DNA of 64,000 nt from Albidovulum denitrificans (GTDB taxonomy: Bacteria > Pseudomonadota > Alphaproteobacteria > Rhodobacterales > Rhodobacteraceae). Shown one piece after another: positions 26,399 to 36,362 of this stretch (within the stretch, counting starts at the first letter, position 1; every line of letters begins with the position of its first letter). The notes under the pieces were generated by a model, which did not search any database, was not told the DNA's origin, and saw only the letters and a list, made by a program, of their open reading frames with translations. The translations under genes were made by a program, and so were the position numbers. The stretch covers positions 310,001-374,000 of the forward strand of contig NZ_PVEP01000002.1 in assembly GCF_002973535.1 (NCBI RefSeq), in the 5' to 3' direction.

Positions 26399-26427
26399 AT
26401 CGCCGGGCCACCCCCCGGCCCGGCGAT
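26399..26427. repeat. Long perfect GC hairpin
   Basis: ATCGCCGGGCC (26399-26409) pairs perfectly with GGCCCGGCGAT (26417-26427) around a seven-base loop. No T-run follows on either strand, so it is not a standard terminator. It lies exactly where the degenerate repeat copy loses similarity to the 218-bp unit. Confidence 0.6.
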
Positions 26428-26559
26428 TGGCTGATGTCGTGCGAAACACCGCTGTCGGAGGCACTTTGCCGGGATAAAACACGATGCCGAAAGGTCGGTT
26501 CGCCGCGCCGTGGCCCGGCACTTGCTGACGGTGGTGAGGGGGAGGGCGCGTGCCTTGCC

Positions 26560-26621
26560 GTCCCGGACCCGATCCGGGACCTCTTCCTCCGGTGGTGGAG
26601 GTCCCGGATCAAGTCCGGGAC
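26560..26621 (+). repeat. 62-bp REPIN-like palindrome doublet, copy 1
   Basis: Two palindromes, GTCCCGGACCCGATCCGGGAC and GTCCCGGATCAAGTCCGGGAC, flank the 20-bp spacer CTCTTCCTCCGGTGGTGGAG. Left flank CCTTGCC, right flank GCTGCCG. Same size and design as the elements at 26778-26839 and 35283-35344. Confidence 0.8.
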
Positions 26622-26777
26622 GCTGCCGCCTTTCGCCCCGCCTCGTCTTCTATTCTGCGCGAAACACCGCTGTCGGAGGCACTTTGCCGGGATAAAGCAC
26701 GATGCCGAAAGGTCGGTTCGCCGCGCCGTGGCCCGGCACTTGCTGACGGCGGTGGAGGGGAAGGCCCGTGCCTCGCC

Positions 26778-26839
26778 GTCCCGGACCCGATCCGGGACCT
26801 CTTCTTCCGGTGGTGGGGGTCCCGGATCAAGTCCGGGAC
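26778..26839 (+). repeat. 62-bp REPIN-like palindrome doublet, copy 2
   Basis: Same structure as copy 1, 218 bp further on; spacer CTCTTCTTCCGGTGGTGGGG differs at two positions. Part of the second tandem unit. Confidence 0.8.
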
Positions 26840-26931
26840 GCTGCCGCCTTTCCCCGGCGTCCCCCCGCGGTCGGCCGCCGTCCCGGCTTCTTGCCCCCCT
26901 GAGTGCCGTCACAACGCCCCTTGCCCCGCGC

Positions 26932-26960
26932 AAAGCAAAAGGGGGCCGCGAAGGCCCCCC
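26932..26960 (-). terminator. Intrinsic terminator downstream of grxD
   Basis: Leftward: stem GGGGGCC / GGCCCCC with a TTCGC loop, then TTTTGCTTTG. It lies 27 bp after the glutaredoxin stop codon and ends the bolA-grxD unit. Confidence 0.78.
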
Positions 26961-26986
26961 TTGATCGTCCCGCCCGTTTCGTCGCC

Positions 26987-27349
26987 TCAGGCGTTGGCGG
27001 CGCGGATCTGGTCGGCGGCGTCCTTGTTGTAGGACACGCCCTTGTCGTCGAAAAGCTGGTCCAGCTCACCCGAGAGCGTCATCTCGGTGATGATGTCGCA
27101 GCCGCCAACGAATTCGCCCTTGACGTAAAGCTGCGGGATCGTCGGCCAGTCGGAGAAGTCCTTGATGCCCTGGCGGATCTCGGCATCCTCAAGCACGTTC
27201 ACGTCCTTGTAGTCGACCCCCATGAAGTTCAGCACCCCGGCCACGCGGCTGGAGAAGCCGCATTGCGGCATGGTCTTGGTGCCTTTCATGTAAAGCACGA
27301 CGTCATTGGCGGCGACGGTGTCGCGGATCTGGTCGGTTGCGGTGGTCAT
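26987..27349 (-). CDS. grxD: Monothiol glutaredoxin (Grx4 type)
   Basis: 120 residues. The monothiol active site is PQCGFSSR (CGFS), preceded by [11 protein letters not shown] and followed by the glutathione-binding [24 protein letters not shown] glutaredoxins bind a [2Fe-2S] cluster with glutathione, deliver clusters to acceptor proteins and pair with BolA proteins. The bolA gene lies 6 bp upstream on the same strand, which strongly supports a Grx4-BolA heterodimer. ATG 27349 follows AAAGGCCC. Confidence 0.96.
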   Translation of the reverse strand: MTTATDQIRDTVAANDVVLYMKGTKTMPQCGFSSRVAGVLNFMGVDYKDVNVLEDAEIRQGIKDFSDWPTIPQLYVKGEFVGGCDIITEMTLSGELDQLFDDKGVSYNKDAADQIRAANA

Positions 27350-27355
27350 GGGCCT

Positions 27356-27592
27356 TTACTCCGGTGCCTTTGTGGTCAGCGCGAGGGCGTGAAGTTCCCC
27401 CGCCGCGCCGTCCATCTTCCCTTTAAGCGCGGCATAGACCGCGCGCTGCTGTTGAACGCGGTTCTGTCCGCGGAAGCTTTCATCCTCCACGAAGGCCGCG
27501 AAATGCTGGCCGTCATCGCCCTGCACCTCGATCCGGGCCTTGGGGAAGGCCTCGCGGATCATGTGTTCGATGTCTTCGGCGCTGATCGGCAT
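27356..27592 (-). CDS. BolA-family protein
   Basis: 78 residues: ISAEDIEHMIREAFPKARIEVQGDDGQHFAAFVEDESFRGQNRVQQQRAVYAAL (in parts) with the BolA helix-turn-helix-like core and the invariant His in GDDGQHF, a cluster ligand in Grx-BolA complexes. Short members like this are usually the IbaG/BolA2 partners of CGFS glutaredoxins, and grxD follows after 6 bp. Role in iron-sulfur trafficking is inferred from family and pairing. ATG 27592 follows GGAGAGTTTC. Confidence 0.93.
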   Translation of the reverse strand: MPISAEDIEHMIREAFPKARIEVQGDDGQHFAAFVEDESFRGQNRVQQQRAVYAALKGKMDGAAGELHALALTTKAPE

Positions 27593-27678
27593 GAAACTCT
27601 CCTGTCCTTCGGGCGAATGTAAGCGGGCCGGTGCGCCGCCGCAAGGTGGCGCCGGTGGCGAAGGGCCGCCTCCGGCGG

Positions 27679-27702
27679 GAGTATTTGGGCAACGAAGAAG
27701 CC
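27679..27702 (+). repeat. 24-bp dispersed motif GAGTATTT...CAACGAAGAAGCC, copy 1
   Basis: GAGTATTTGGGCAACGAAGAAGCC lies 7 bp from the purL stop codon. The reverse complement of a near-identical sequence (22 of 24) occurs at 56199-56222. A CG-rich hairpin-like stretch CCGCCTCCGGCGG precedes it. Confidence 0.6.
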
Positions 27703-27708
27703 GGGGCC

Positions 27709-29868
<2,160 letters not shown>

Positions 29869-29933
29869 GGCACCCTGTCCTTGTTCGGTTCGCGCGACTC
29901 TTTAGGGCATGGGGCAGGCGGTGGGAAGGGCCG

Positions 29934-30512
29934 TTACGGCGCCTTTGGCGGGCGTGCGGCGTTGCGTTCGGCCAGCGTCAGGATGCGGGGCGTGACGGTG
30001 GGGGCGCCTGCGGCGTCGAAGAACGGGCTCGGGCGGTGCCGCCCGGTCAGCCGCGCGCCCGCCGCGCGCAGAAGAAGGCCCGCAATCGCGCGGCCCTTGC
30101 CGAAGCCCCGGACCGGCCGGCGCGCGGCGCCGGTGTTGGCCTTGGTGACCAGGGGGCCGAACCCCGCCTGACCGGGCCGCAGGACCAGCCCGACGAAGGG
30201 CAGGCGGGGGGTGGCGAGCGTATTGGCGACGGGCGTATCGCAGCAGCCCGCATACCAGCGGATCAACCCCTTCGGGCCAAGCCTGAGGGCGCGAAGGTTC
30301 TCTTGCCCCGCCGTGAACCGGACGTGACGGGGCAGGGTATGGAAGGATTCGGTACCGCCATCGGGGTCAAGCCAGAGGTCATCGGCCCGCAGATGGCGGG
30401 CGAAGCTTTGGCAATCGGCGCAGTAGCATTCGACATGGCACCCCGGCGCATTTGCAGCGACGGACCAGCGCGTCGCGCCGCAACGGCAGGAAAGATCACG
30501 GTTTTCCGGCAT
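29934..30512 (-). CDS. DUF6151-like cysteine-rich (GFA-related) protein
   Basis: 192 residues from ATG 30512, behind AGGAAGGGGG. Zinc-binding-type cysteine motifs: LSCRCGATRW near the N-terminus, HVECYCADCQSF, and YAGCCDTPVANT. The order CxC ... CxxC ... CC is that of the glutathione-dependent formaldehyde-activating (GFA) superfamily, but the C-terminal half is unlike classical GFA and looks like the DUF6151 group. Function unknown; cytoplasmic. It precedes purL by 65 bp on the same strand and may be transcribed into it. Confidence 0.78.
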   Translation of the reverse strand: MPENRDLSCRCGATRWSVAANAPGCHVECYCADCQSFARHLRADDLWLDPDGGTESFHTLPRHVRFTAGQENLRALRLGPKGLIRWYAGCCDTPVANTLATPRLPFVGLVLRPGQAGFGPLVTKANTGAARRPVRGFGKGRAIAGLLLRAAGARLTGRHRPSPFFDAAGAPTVTPRILTLAERNAARPPKAP

Positions 30513-30584
30513 GGCGCCCCCTTCCTTTGAGGCAGAGCATAGCCGACATCGCCGCCGCGCGGGGGGACAAGATTGGCCCGGCGC

Positions 30585-30613
30585 AAAAAAAAAGGCCGAG
30601 ACAAAGCTCGGCC
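30585..30613 (-). terminator. Strong intrinsic terminator
   Basis: Leftward: stem GGCCGAG / CTCGGCC around a six-base loop, followed by nine T (A9 on the given strand, 30585-30593). It lies 163 bp after the LysR gene and 72 bp before the DUF6151-like start, so it may end either the LysR transcript or a separate small RNA. Confidence 0.9.
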
Positions 30614-30665
30614 CAAGTCCAACAGGGAGGTAGAAAACGAAGCGAGTTGCCTCAGCCATCGTCTT
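30585..30665 (-). ncRNA. Candidate small RNA ending at the 30585-30613 terminator
   Basis: A possible promoter reads leftward: TTGAAC (30701-30696), 17-bp spacer, TAAATC (30678-30673). The predicted transcript of about 80 nt carries the single-stranded-looking segment CUACCUCCC (30633-30625), which contains the anti-Shine-Dalgarno core ACCUCC, and ends in a strong terminator. Anti-SD-bearing small RNAs are known in Rhodobacter (CcsR/cuckoo type); similarity to them is only conceptual. Alternative: the 3' end of the LysR mRNA. Confidence 0.35.
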
Positions 30666-30776
30666 CAAGCCCGATTTATGTGCGCTGTGCGAACGGTTCA
30701 AGGAAAAACATGCCGCAACTGCAACATGGCCGCTATGCGTTGCGGACATGCCTCACCTCAACTTCCGGTTGTTGCC

Positions 30777-31682
30777 TCAGTTGGGCTCGTCCTCAACCTT
30801 GCGTTTGCGGTAGGCCATGATCTCTTCCATGACAAACTCGCGGAAGGCCGCGACGCGCTTGGACTGCCGCAATTCCTCGGGATAGGCGAGGAAAACCGGC
30901 ACCTCGGCCGATTCCACATCCGGCAGCACGCGGACCAGATGGGGGAAGTCCTCGGCCAGGTAATCGGGCAGCACGCCGATGCCCAGATGGCAGAGAACCG
31001 CCTGAAGGACGCCGTAATAGTTGTTCACCGTCAGGGTGGAGCGGATTTCCTGATTGAGCAGGCTTTGCACAAGGAAGGCCCCTGCGGCGACCTGCGCCGT
31101 GGTCGGGTTCTGGCTGATGAGGCGATGGTCGGAAATATCCTCGATCGAGGACAGCTCGCCCGCCGCGTCAAGGTAATCGCGCGTCGCGTAAAGCCGCATG
31201 CGGATCGTCATCAGGCGGCGGCGGATCAGGTCGGCCTGGCTCGGTTCCTTCATGCGGATCGCCACGTCGGCCTCGCGCATCGGCAGGTCCAGCACGCGCT
31301 CTTCAAGCATCAGGTCGATCTTGAGGTCGGGGTAGCGTTCGTAAAGCTTGCCGAGACGGGGGGCGAGCCAGAGCGTGCCAAAGCCCGTCGTCGTGGTGAC
31401 GCGCAATTCGCCAAAGACCTCATCCTCGCTGTCGCGGATCCGCGCGGCGGCGGTTTCCAGCCGCTTGTTCATCGAGCTTGTCGCGTCGAACAGCAATTCC
31501 CCCTGTTCGGTAAGAATCAGTCCCCGCGCATGGCGGTGGAAAAGCGTGGTGTTCAGGCTTTCCTCAAGCGCGCGGATCTGCCGGGAGACCGCGGACTGGG
31601 ACAGATGAAGGCTGTCGCCCGCATGGGTCAGACTGCCCGCATCGGCAACCGCATGAAAGATTCTAAGCTTGTCCCAATCCAT
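30777..31682 (-). CDS. LysR-family regulator divergent from the indolepyruvate oxidoreductase
   Basis: 301 residues from ATG 31682 (MDWDKLRIFHAVADAG). The helix-turn-helix region includes LTHAGDSLHLSQSAVSRQIRALE (in parts) and is followed by LFHRHARGLILTEQGELL and a substrate-binding domain. A cluster of Lys/Arg residues ends the protein. An upstream ATG at 31748 is in frame but adds a tail unrelated to LysR proteins. The neighbouring oxidoreductase gene is divergent, 169 bp away, so regulation of it is plausible but no clear LysR dyad stood out in that gap. Confidence 0.9.
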   Translation of the reverse strand: MDWDKLRIFHAVADAGSLTHAGDSLHLSQSAVSRQIRALEESLNTTLFHRHARGLILTEQGELLFDATSSMNKRLETAAARIRDSEDEVFGELRVTTTTGFGTLWLAPRLGKLYERYPDLKIDLMLEERVLDLPMREADVAIRMKEPSQADLIRRRLMTIRMRLYATRDYLDAAGELSSIEDISDHRLISQNPTTAQVAAGAFLVQSLLNQEIRSTLTVNNYYGVLQAVLCHLGIGVLPDYLAEDFPHLVRVLPDVESAEVPVFLAYPEELRQSKRVAAFREFVMEEIMAYRKRKVEDEPN

Positions 31683-31851
31683 TCCGACACATTCACTCAA
31701 ATTAACATCGCGGGTGTTATGCAGGATTTCACCAAATGGACAAAGCAAAAGCGCCCCGACCTTCGACCAAATCGTGAAGGGTTGCCCAAAATTCGCGCTT
31801 TGTAGGTCAGCATTTTTGACCTATAATGGGCGAAGGTGAGGGAGGCCGCCG

Positions 31852-34800
31852 ATGACCAAGCACCAGATTTCGCTGAACGACCGCTACGATCTTGACCGCT
31901 CGCCGGTCCTGTTGAACGGGACCCAGGCGCTTGTGCGGCTGATGTTGATGCAGAAGGCGCGGGACGCGAGGGCCGGGCTGAACACTGCCGGTTACGTCAC
32001 AGGCTATCGCGGATCGCCGCTGGGCGGGGTCGATCTGAACATGGCGAAGGCAGGCAAGCTGCTTGACGCGAACGATATCCGCTTTCAGCCGGGCCTGAAC
32101 GAAGACCTTGCTGCGACCGCGATCTGGGGCAGCCAGCAGGCGGAATTGCGGGGCGAGGGCAAATATGACGGTGTCTTCGCGCTCTGGTACGGCAAGGGGC
32201 CGGGGGTGGACCGTTCCGGCGACGTGATGCGCCATGCCAACATGGCAGGCACCTCGCCCCATGGCGGCGTGTTGATGGCGATGGGGGACGACCACACCGG
32301 CGAAAGCTCTACCGTGCTGCATCAGTCCGACTGGGCGATGATCGACGCCTATATGCCCGTCGTCAGCCCCGCCGGTGTGCAGGAGATCATGGATTACGGC
32401 CTTTACGGCTGGGCGCTCAGCCGTTTTGCCGGGGTCTGGGTCGGCCTCAAGACGATGAAGGACACGGTTGAGGCGACGGCGGTCGTCGATGGCGATCCCT
32501 TCCGGCTTGCCTTCAAGACGCCGGACTTCCCGATGCCGGACGGCGGGCTGAACATTCGCCTGTCCGACACGCCCGTCGCGCAGGAAGCGCGGATGATCGA
32601 CTTCAAGCGGTTCGCGGCCGAGGCGTTTTCCCACGCCAACCGCATGGACCGCCGCGTCTGGGGCAAGCCGGGCGCCAGGATCGGCTTCGTCGCGGCGGGG
32701 AAGAACTGGCTCGACCTCGTCCATGCGCTGAACCTTCTGGGAATTGATGAGGGCGAGGCAGAGCGCCTTGGCATTACCACCTACAAGGTCGGCCAGACCT
32801 TCCCGCTGGACATGAAGGGGTTCCACGACTGGGCCGAGGGCCTCGACCTGATCGTGGTGGTCGAGGAAAAGCGCAAGCTGATCGAGGTGCAGATCAAGGA
32901 GGCGATCTTTGACGACCGTCAGGGGCGGCGCGTCTATGGCTGGTACAAGGGCGGCGCGGGCGCCATGCACCGGGAGGAGTTGTTCCCCACCCGCTACGCG
33001 CTTGACCCGACCTATATCGCCGAGAAACTGGGCGGCATCCTGATCGAGGAAGGGCGCGGCACCGATGAGGTCAAGGCCCGCCTTGCCGCCATCGCCGAGG
33101 CGCGCCGCGCCGACAACGCGCCCGAGATTGCGGCCCGGCTGCCCTATTACTGCTCCGGTTGCCCGCACAACACCTCTACCAAGGTCCCCGAGGGCAGCCG
33201 CGCCTATGCCGGGATCGGCTGTCACTACATGGTGCAGTGGATGGATCGTTCGACCCTCGGCTTTACCCAGATGGGCGGCGAAGGCGCGAACTGGGTCGGT
33301 GAGGCGCCGTTTTCGACGCGCGGCCATGTGTTCCAGAACCTGGGCGACGGCACCTATAACCACTCGGGCGTGCAGGCGATCCGCGCAGCCCTCGCCGCAG
33401 GCACGACGATCACCTACAAGATACTCTTCAACGACGCCGTCGCCATGACCGGGGGCCAGACGAACGAAGGCGGCCTGACCGCCGGGCGCATCGCGCAGGA
33501 AGTGGCGGCGATGGGGGTGAAGAACATCTTCGTCGTCTATGACGAGAAGGAAGAGGTCGACCGCGCAGAGTTCCCGGCAGGGCTAGCCTTCCATGAACGC
33601 CGCGAGATGCCTCTGGTGCAGAAGAAATGCACCGAAATCAATGGCGTGTCGGTCATTCTTTACGTCCAGACCTGCGCTGCCGAAAAGCGTCGCCGCCGCA
33701 AGCGCGGGCAGTTCCCCGACCCTGACAGGCGGGTCTTCATCAATACCGAGGTCTGTGAGGGCTGCGGCGATTGCGGGGTGCAGTCGAACTGCGTCTCCAT
33801 CGTGCCGGTCGAGACGGAACTGGGCCGCAAGCGCGCCATCGACCAATCGTCATGCAACAAGGATTTCTCCTGCCTCGACGGGTTCTGCCCGTCCTTCGTG
33901 ACGCTGGAAGGGGCCAAGGTGAAAAAGGCCTCGGCGGCGGAGTTTGACCTGCCGGAATTGCCGGACCCGGCACTGCCCGCGATTGACGGCACCTTCAACG
34001 TCATCATCACCGGGGTCGGCGGCACCGGCGTCGTGACCATCGGCGCGGTGATGGCGCAGGCGGCGCAGATCGACGGCAAGGGCGCGGGCATGATGGAGAT
34101 GGCGGGCCTCGCCCAGAAGGGCGGCGCGGTCCATATCCACCTGCGGCTGGCAAACCGGCCCGAGGATATCAGCGCGATCCGCGTCGCGGTGGGTGAGGCG
34201 GACTGCCTGATCGGCGGTGACCTCGTCGTCAGCGGCGGCGCCAAGACGCTGGGCCTGATGACGACGGGGCGCACCGGCGCGGTCGTCAACAGCCATGAGA
34301 TCATCACCGGCGCCTTCACCCGCGACCGGGATTTTCACTTGCCCTCCGATGCCTTGCGCGTCTCTCTTCAGGCGCGGCTGAAGGATCGGGTCAGCTTCGT
34401 CGATGCCTCCGAGGTCGCGCGCAAGCTGATGGGGGATTCGATCTTTTCCAACATGCTGCTTCTGGGGGCCGCCTGGCAGAAGGGCCATGTCCCGCTCTCG
34501 GCCGATGCGATCCGTCAGGCGATCACCCTGAACGGCGCGGCGGTGGAGCGTAACCTGCGCGCCTTCGAGATCGGGCGCTGGGTTGCCCTGCACCCGGAAG
34601 AGGTTGAGAAACTGGTTGAAGAACCGGCGGCAACGCCCATGGATGAAAAAGAAAAGATCGACCGCCTTGCCGCCCGTCTGACCGACTATCAGAACGCCGC
34701 CTATGCCGACCGTTTCCGCACGCTGGTGGCCGGAGCGCCCGAGGATCTGCGCCTTGCCGTGGCCGAAAGCTATTACAAGCTCCTCGCCTACAAGGACGAA

Positions 34801-35265
34801 TATGAGGTCGCGCGCCTGCATCTGGAAACGGCGGAGAAGGCCAGGGCCGCGTTCGATGGCGATTTCCGTATGACCTTCCACCTCGCGCCCCCGATGCTGG
34901 CGAAGACGGGGCCGGGCGGGCGGCCCCGGAAGAAGGCCTATGGTCCGTGGATGCTGCATGTCTTCCGCCTTCTCGCCCGGATGAAGGGCCTGCGCGGCAC
35001 CGCCTTCGACCCCTTCGGCCGCGCCGCCGAACGGCGGATGGAACGCGCGCTGATCGCGCAGTTCGAGGGCGACATGGCCGAGGTGCTGCCAAAGCTGACG
35101 CCCGACACCGCCCCCGCCATCCGGGCGCTGGTGGAGCTGCCAAAGTCGATCCTCGGCTATGGCCCGGTCAAGGAAGCGGCGGAGCGCAAGGCCGCCAAGC
35201 GGCGGGAAGAGCTTCTGGCCACGATCCGCACGGGCGGTACGCCTCTGAAGGCGGCGGCGGAGTAG
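31852..35265 (+). CDS. Indolepyruvate ferredoxin oxidoreductase family protein (fused subunits)
   Basis: 1137 residues, a fused enzyme oxidising aryl or branched 2-oxo acids to acyl-CoA with ferredoxin as acceptor. The N-terminal TPP domain starts about residue 20 (LNGTQALVRLMLMQKARD, GYRGSPLGGVDLNM). YYCSGCPHNTSTKVPEG lies at about 431, TPP motif GGEGANWVGEAPF about 485, a [4Fe-4S] motif CEGCGDCGVQSNCVSI about 635, and the gamma-domain Rossmann motif GVGGTGVVTIGAVMAQ about 721. A C-terminal DUF6537 domain occupies the last 240 or so residues. The second half of a standard ferredoxin motif is shortened. ATG 31852 follows GGGAGGCCGCCG. Probably aromatic amino-acid catabolism. Confidence 0.95.
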   Translation: MTKHQISLNDRYDLDRSPVLLNGTQALVRLMLMQKARDARAGLNTAGYVTGYRGSPLGGVDLNMAKAGKLLDANDIRFQPGLNEDLAATAIWGSQQAELRGEGKYDGVFALWYGKGPGVDRSGDVMRHANMAGTSPHGGVLMAMGDDHTGESSTVLHQSDWAMIDAYMPVVSPAGVQEIMDYGLYGWALSRFAGVWVGLKTMKDTVEATAVVDGDPFRLAFKTPDFPMPDGGLNIRLSDTPVAQEARMIDFKRFAAEAFSHANRMDRRVWGKPGARIGFVAAGKNWLDLVHALNLLGIDEGEAERLGITTYKVGQTFPLDMKGFHDWAEGLDLIVVVEEKRKLIEVQIKEAIFDDRQGRRVYGWYKGGAGAMHREELFPTRYALDPTYIAEKLGGILIEEGRGTDEVKARLAAIAEARRADNAPEIAARLPYYCSGCPHNTSTKVPEGSRAYAGIGCHYMVQWMDRSTLGFTQMGGEGANWVGEAPFSTRGHVFQNLGDGTYNHSGVQAIRAALAAGTTITYKILFNDAVAMTGGQTNEGGLTAGRIAQEVAAMGVKNIFVVYDEKEEVDRAEFPAGLAFHERREMPLVQKKCTEINGVSVILYVQTCAAEKRRRRKRGQFPDPDRRVFINTEVCEGCGDCGVQSNCVSIVPVETELGRKRAIDQSSCNKDFSCLDGFCPSFVTLEGAKVKKASAAEFDLPELPDPALPAIDGTFNVIITGVGGTGVVTIGAVMAQAAQIDGKGAGMMEMAGLAQKGGAVHIHLRLANRPEDISAIRVAVGEADCLIGGDLVVSGGAKTLGLMTTGRTGAVVNSHEIITGAFTRDRDFHLPSDALRVSLQARLKDRVSFVDASEVARKLMGDSIFSNMLLLGAAWQKGHVPLSADAIRQAITLNGAAVERNLRAFEIGRWVALHPEEVEKLVEEPAATPMDEKEKIDRLAARLTDYQNAAYADRFRTLVAGAPEDLRLAVAESYYKLLAYKDEYEVARLHLETAEKARAAFDGDFRMTFHLAPPMLAKTGPGGRPRKKAYGPWMLHVFRLLARMKGLRGTAFDPFGRAAERRMERALIAQFEGDMAEVLPKLTPDTAPAIRALVELPKSILGYGPVKEAAERKAAKRREELLATIRTGGTPLKAAAE

Positions 35266-35282
35266 GGCCGCATGGCCTTGCC

Positions 35283-35344
35283 GTCCCGGATCAGGTCCGG
35301 GACCTCCGCCACCGGAGAAAGAGGTCCCGGATCAGGTCCGGGAC
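35283..35344 (-). repeat. 62-bp REPIN-like palindrome doublet, copy 3, spacer inverted
   Basis: Two copies of GTCCCGGATCAGGTCCGGGAC around the 20-bp spacer CTCCGCCACCGGAGAAAGAG. The reverse complement of this spacer matches the spacers at 26 kb at 18 of 20 positions, while the outside flanks (CCTTGCC left, GCTGCCG right) have the same orientation as at 26 kb. It lies 17 bp after the oxidoreductase stop, ahead of the acyltransferase gene. Confidence 0.8.
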
Positions 35345-35455
35345 GCTGCCGTTATCACCCATTGCGCCAATCCCCTCGCGCGACTGCGCGGCGTCACGGA
35401 ACTGTCGCCTTCGCGCGCCATCATCGCCTGTCAGGTGAACCCTGGGAGGGCGAGA

Positions 35456-36328
35456 GTGGCAAAAGACATCGCGCGAGAGATTTCCTATGCCGCCTCGGCC
35501 CGGTCGCGCGGCGGGCGGGCCCTTGTCCGGCTTCTGGAAAACGCGACCGGGCGGATCGGTCTGATCCGCCGGGCGAAGGGGTATGAGGATGAGGTCGCGC
35601 GCGGGCGCGATTTCTGGCAGGTGATCGTCGAACGCTACGGGCTTCGCCTTGATATCGTGGGCGGCAGCCTGTCCAGCATCCCGGCCAACGGCCCGCTGAT
35701 CCTGATCGCCAACCATCCCTACGGCATCCTCGACGGGCTGATGATGGGCTATATCCTGTCCGCCCTGCGTGGCGATTTCCGCATCATCGCGCATCAGGTC
35801 TTTCGCAAGGCGCGCGAGCTTGACCGCGTGATCCTGCCCATCGACTTCGATGAGACGGAGGCCGCGCTGAAGCGCAACCTTGAAACGCGGGCCGGGGCGC
35901 TGGCCTATCTCAAATCCGGGGGCGCCATCGGCATCTTTCCCGGCGGCACGGTCGCCACCGCGCCCACGCCCTTCGCCCGGCCCATGGACCCGGTCTGGCG
36001 CAACTTCACCGCCCGCATGATCGCGCGGTCGGGGGCGACGGTGGTGCCGATCTATTTCGACGGCCAGACCTCGCGCCTCTTCCAGCTTGCCAGCCACCTG
36101 CATTACACGCTGCGCCTTGGCCTTCTCATCAACGAATTCCGCGCGCGGATCGGCGAACCCGTGCGCATCGTCGTCGGCGATCCGATCCCGCGCGGCGAAA
36201 TCGCGGCGCGGGCAGGGGATGCGAAAGCCATGATGGATTTCCTGCGCCGGACGACGTATGAATTATCCCCGAAGCCGCTGCCATCCCTGGCATACGGGTT
36301 TGAATTCGAAGAGAAATACCGCGCCTGA
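35456..36328 (+). CDS. Lysophospholipid acyltransferase family protein (PlsC-like)
   Basis: 290 residues from GTG 35456, chosen because CTGGGAGGGCGAGA lies just upstream; GTG 35435 would add seven residues. Acyltransferase motif I is [10 protein letters not shown] (His and Asp separated by five residues, a variant seen in the hemolysin/OlsA-like group), motif III is [13 protein letters not shown], and motif IV is VVPIYFDGQ. It should acylate a lysophospholipid or lyso-ornithine lipid at the inner membrane; the exact acceptor cannot be fixed. murI follows after 34 bp on the same strand. Confidence 0.87.
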   Translation: MAKDIAREISYAASARSRGGRALVRLLENATGRIGLIRRAKGYEDEVARGRDFWQVIVERYGLRLDIVGGSLSSIPANGPLILIANHPYGILDGLMMGYILSALRGDFRIIAHQVFRKARELDRVILPIDFDETEAALKRNLETRAGALAYLKSGGAIGIFPGGTVATAPTPFARPMDPVWRNFTARMIARSGATVVPIYFDGQTSRLFQLASHLHYTLRLGLLINEFRARIGEPVRIVVGDPIPRGEIAARAGDAKAMMDFLRRTTYELSPKPLPSLAYGFEFEEKYRA

Positions 36329-36362
36329 GGCCACGCGCCCCGGCGGCGGAGGGGGTCTGGCG

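Larger units (their letters stand above)
26441..26876. repeat. 218-bp tandem repeat, two copies
   Basis: Starting at GCGAAACACCGCTGTCGG the sequence 26441-26658 is repeated from 26659 with an offset of 218 bp and only scattered differences; similarity of the second copy fades after about 26855. Each unit contains a 62-bp palindrome doublet (26560-26621 and 26778-26839). No convincing gene is present between the MATE start at 26064 and the glutaredoxin terminator at 26932; the long open frames across it are products of high GC and of the repeats. Confidence 0.85.

Noticed and set aside
26441-26876. Tandem repeats considered as a CRISPR array
   Set aside because: Only two 218-bp units with palindromes inside; no short repeats alternating with unique spacers and no cas genes.
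30567-30653. Small protein frame reading through the terminator at 30585-30613 (starting MAEATRFVFYLPVG)
   Set aside because: Much of it is encoded by the hairpin and its T-run (SFVSAFFF), no good ribosome site, so it is more likely a by-product of the terminator; kept only as a possible RNA.
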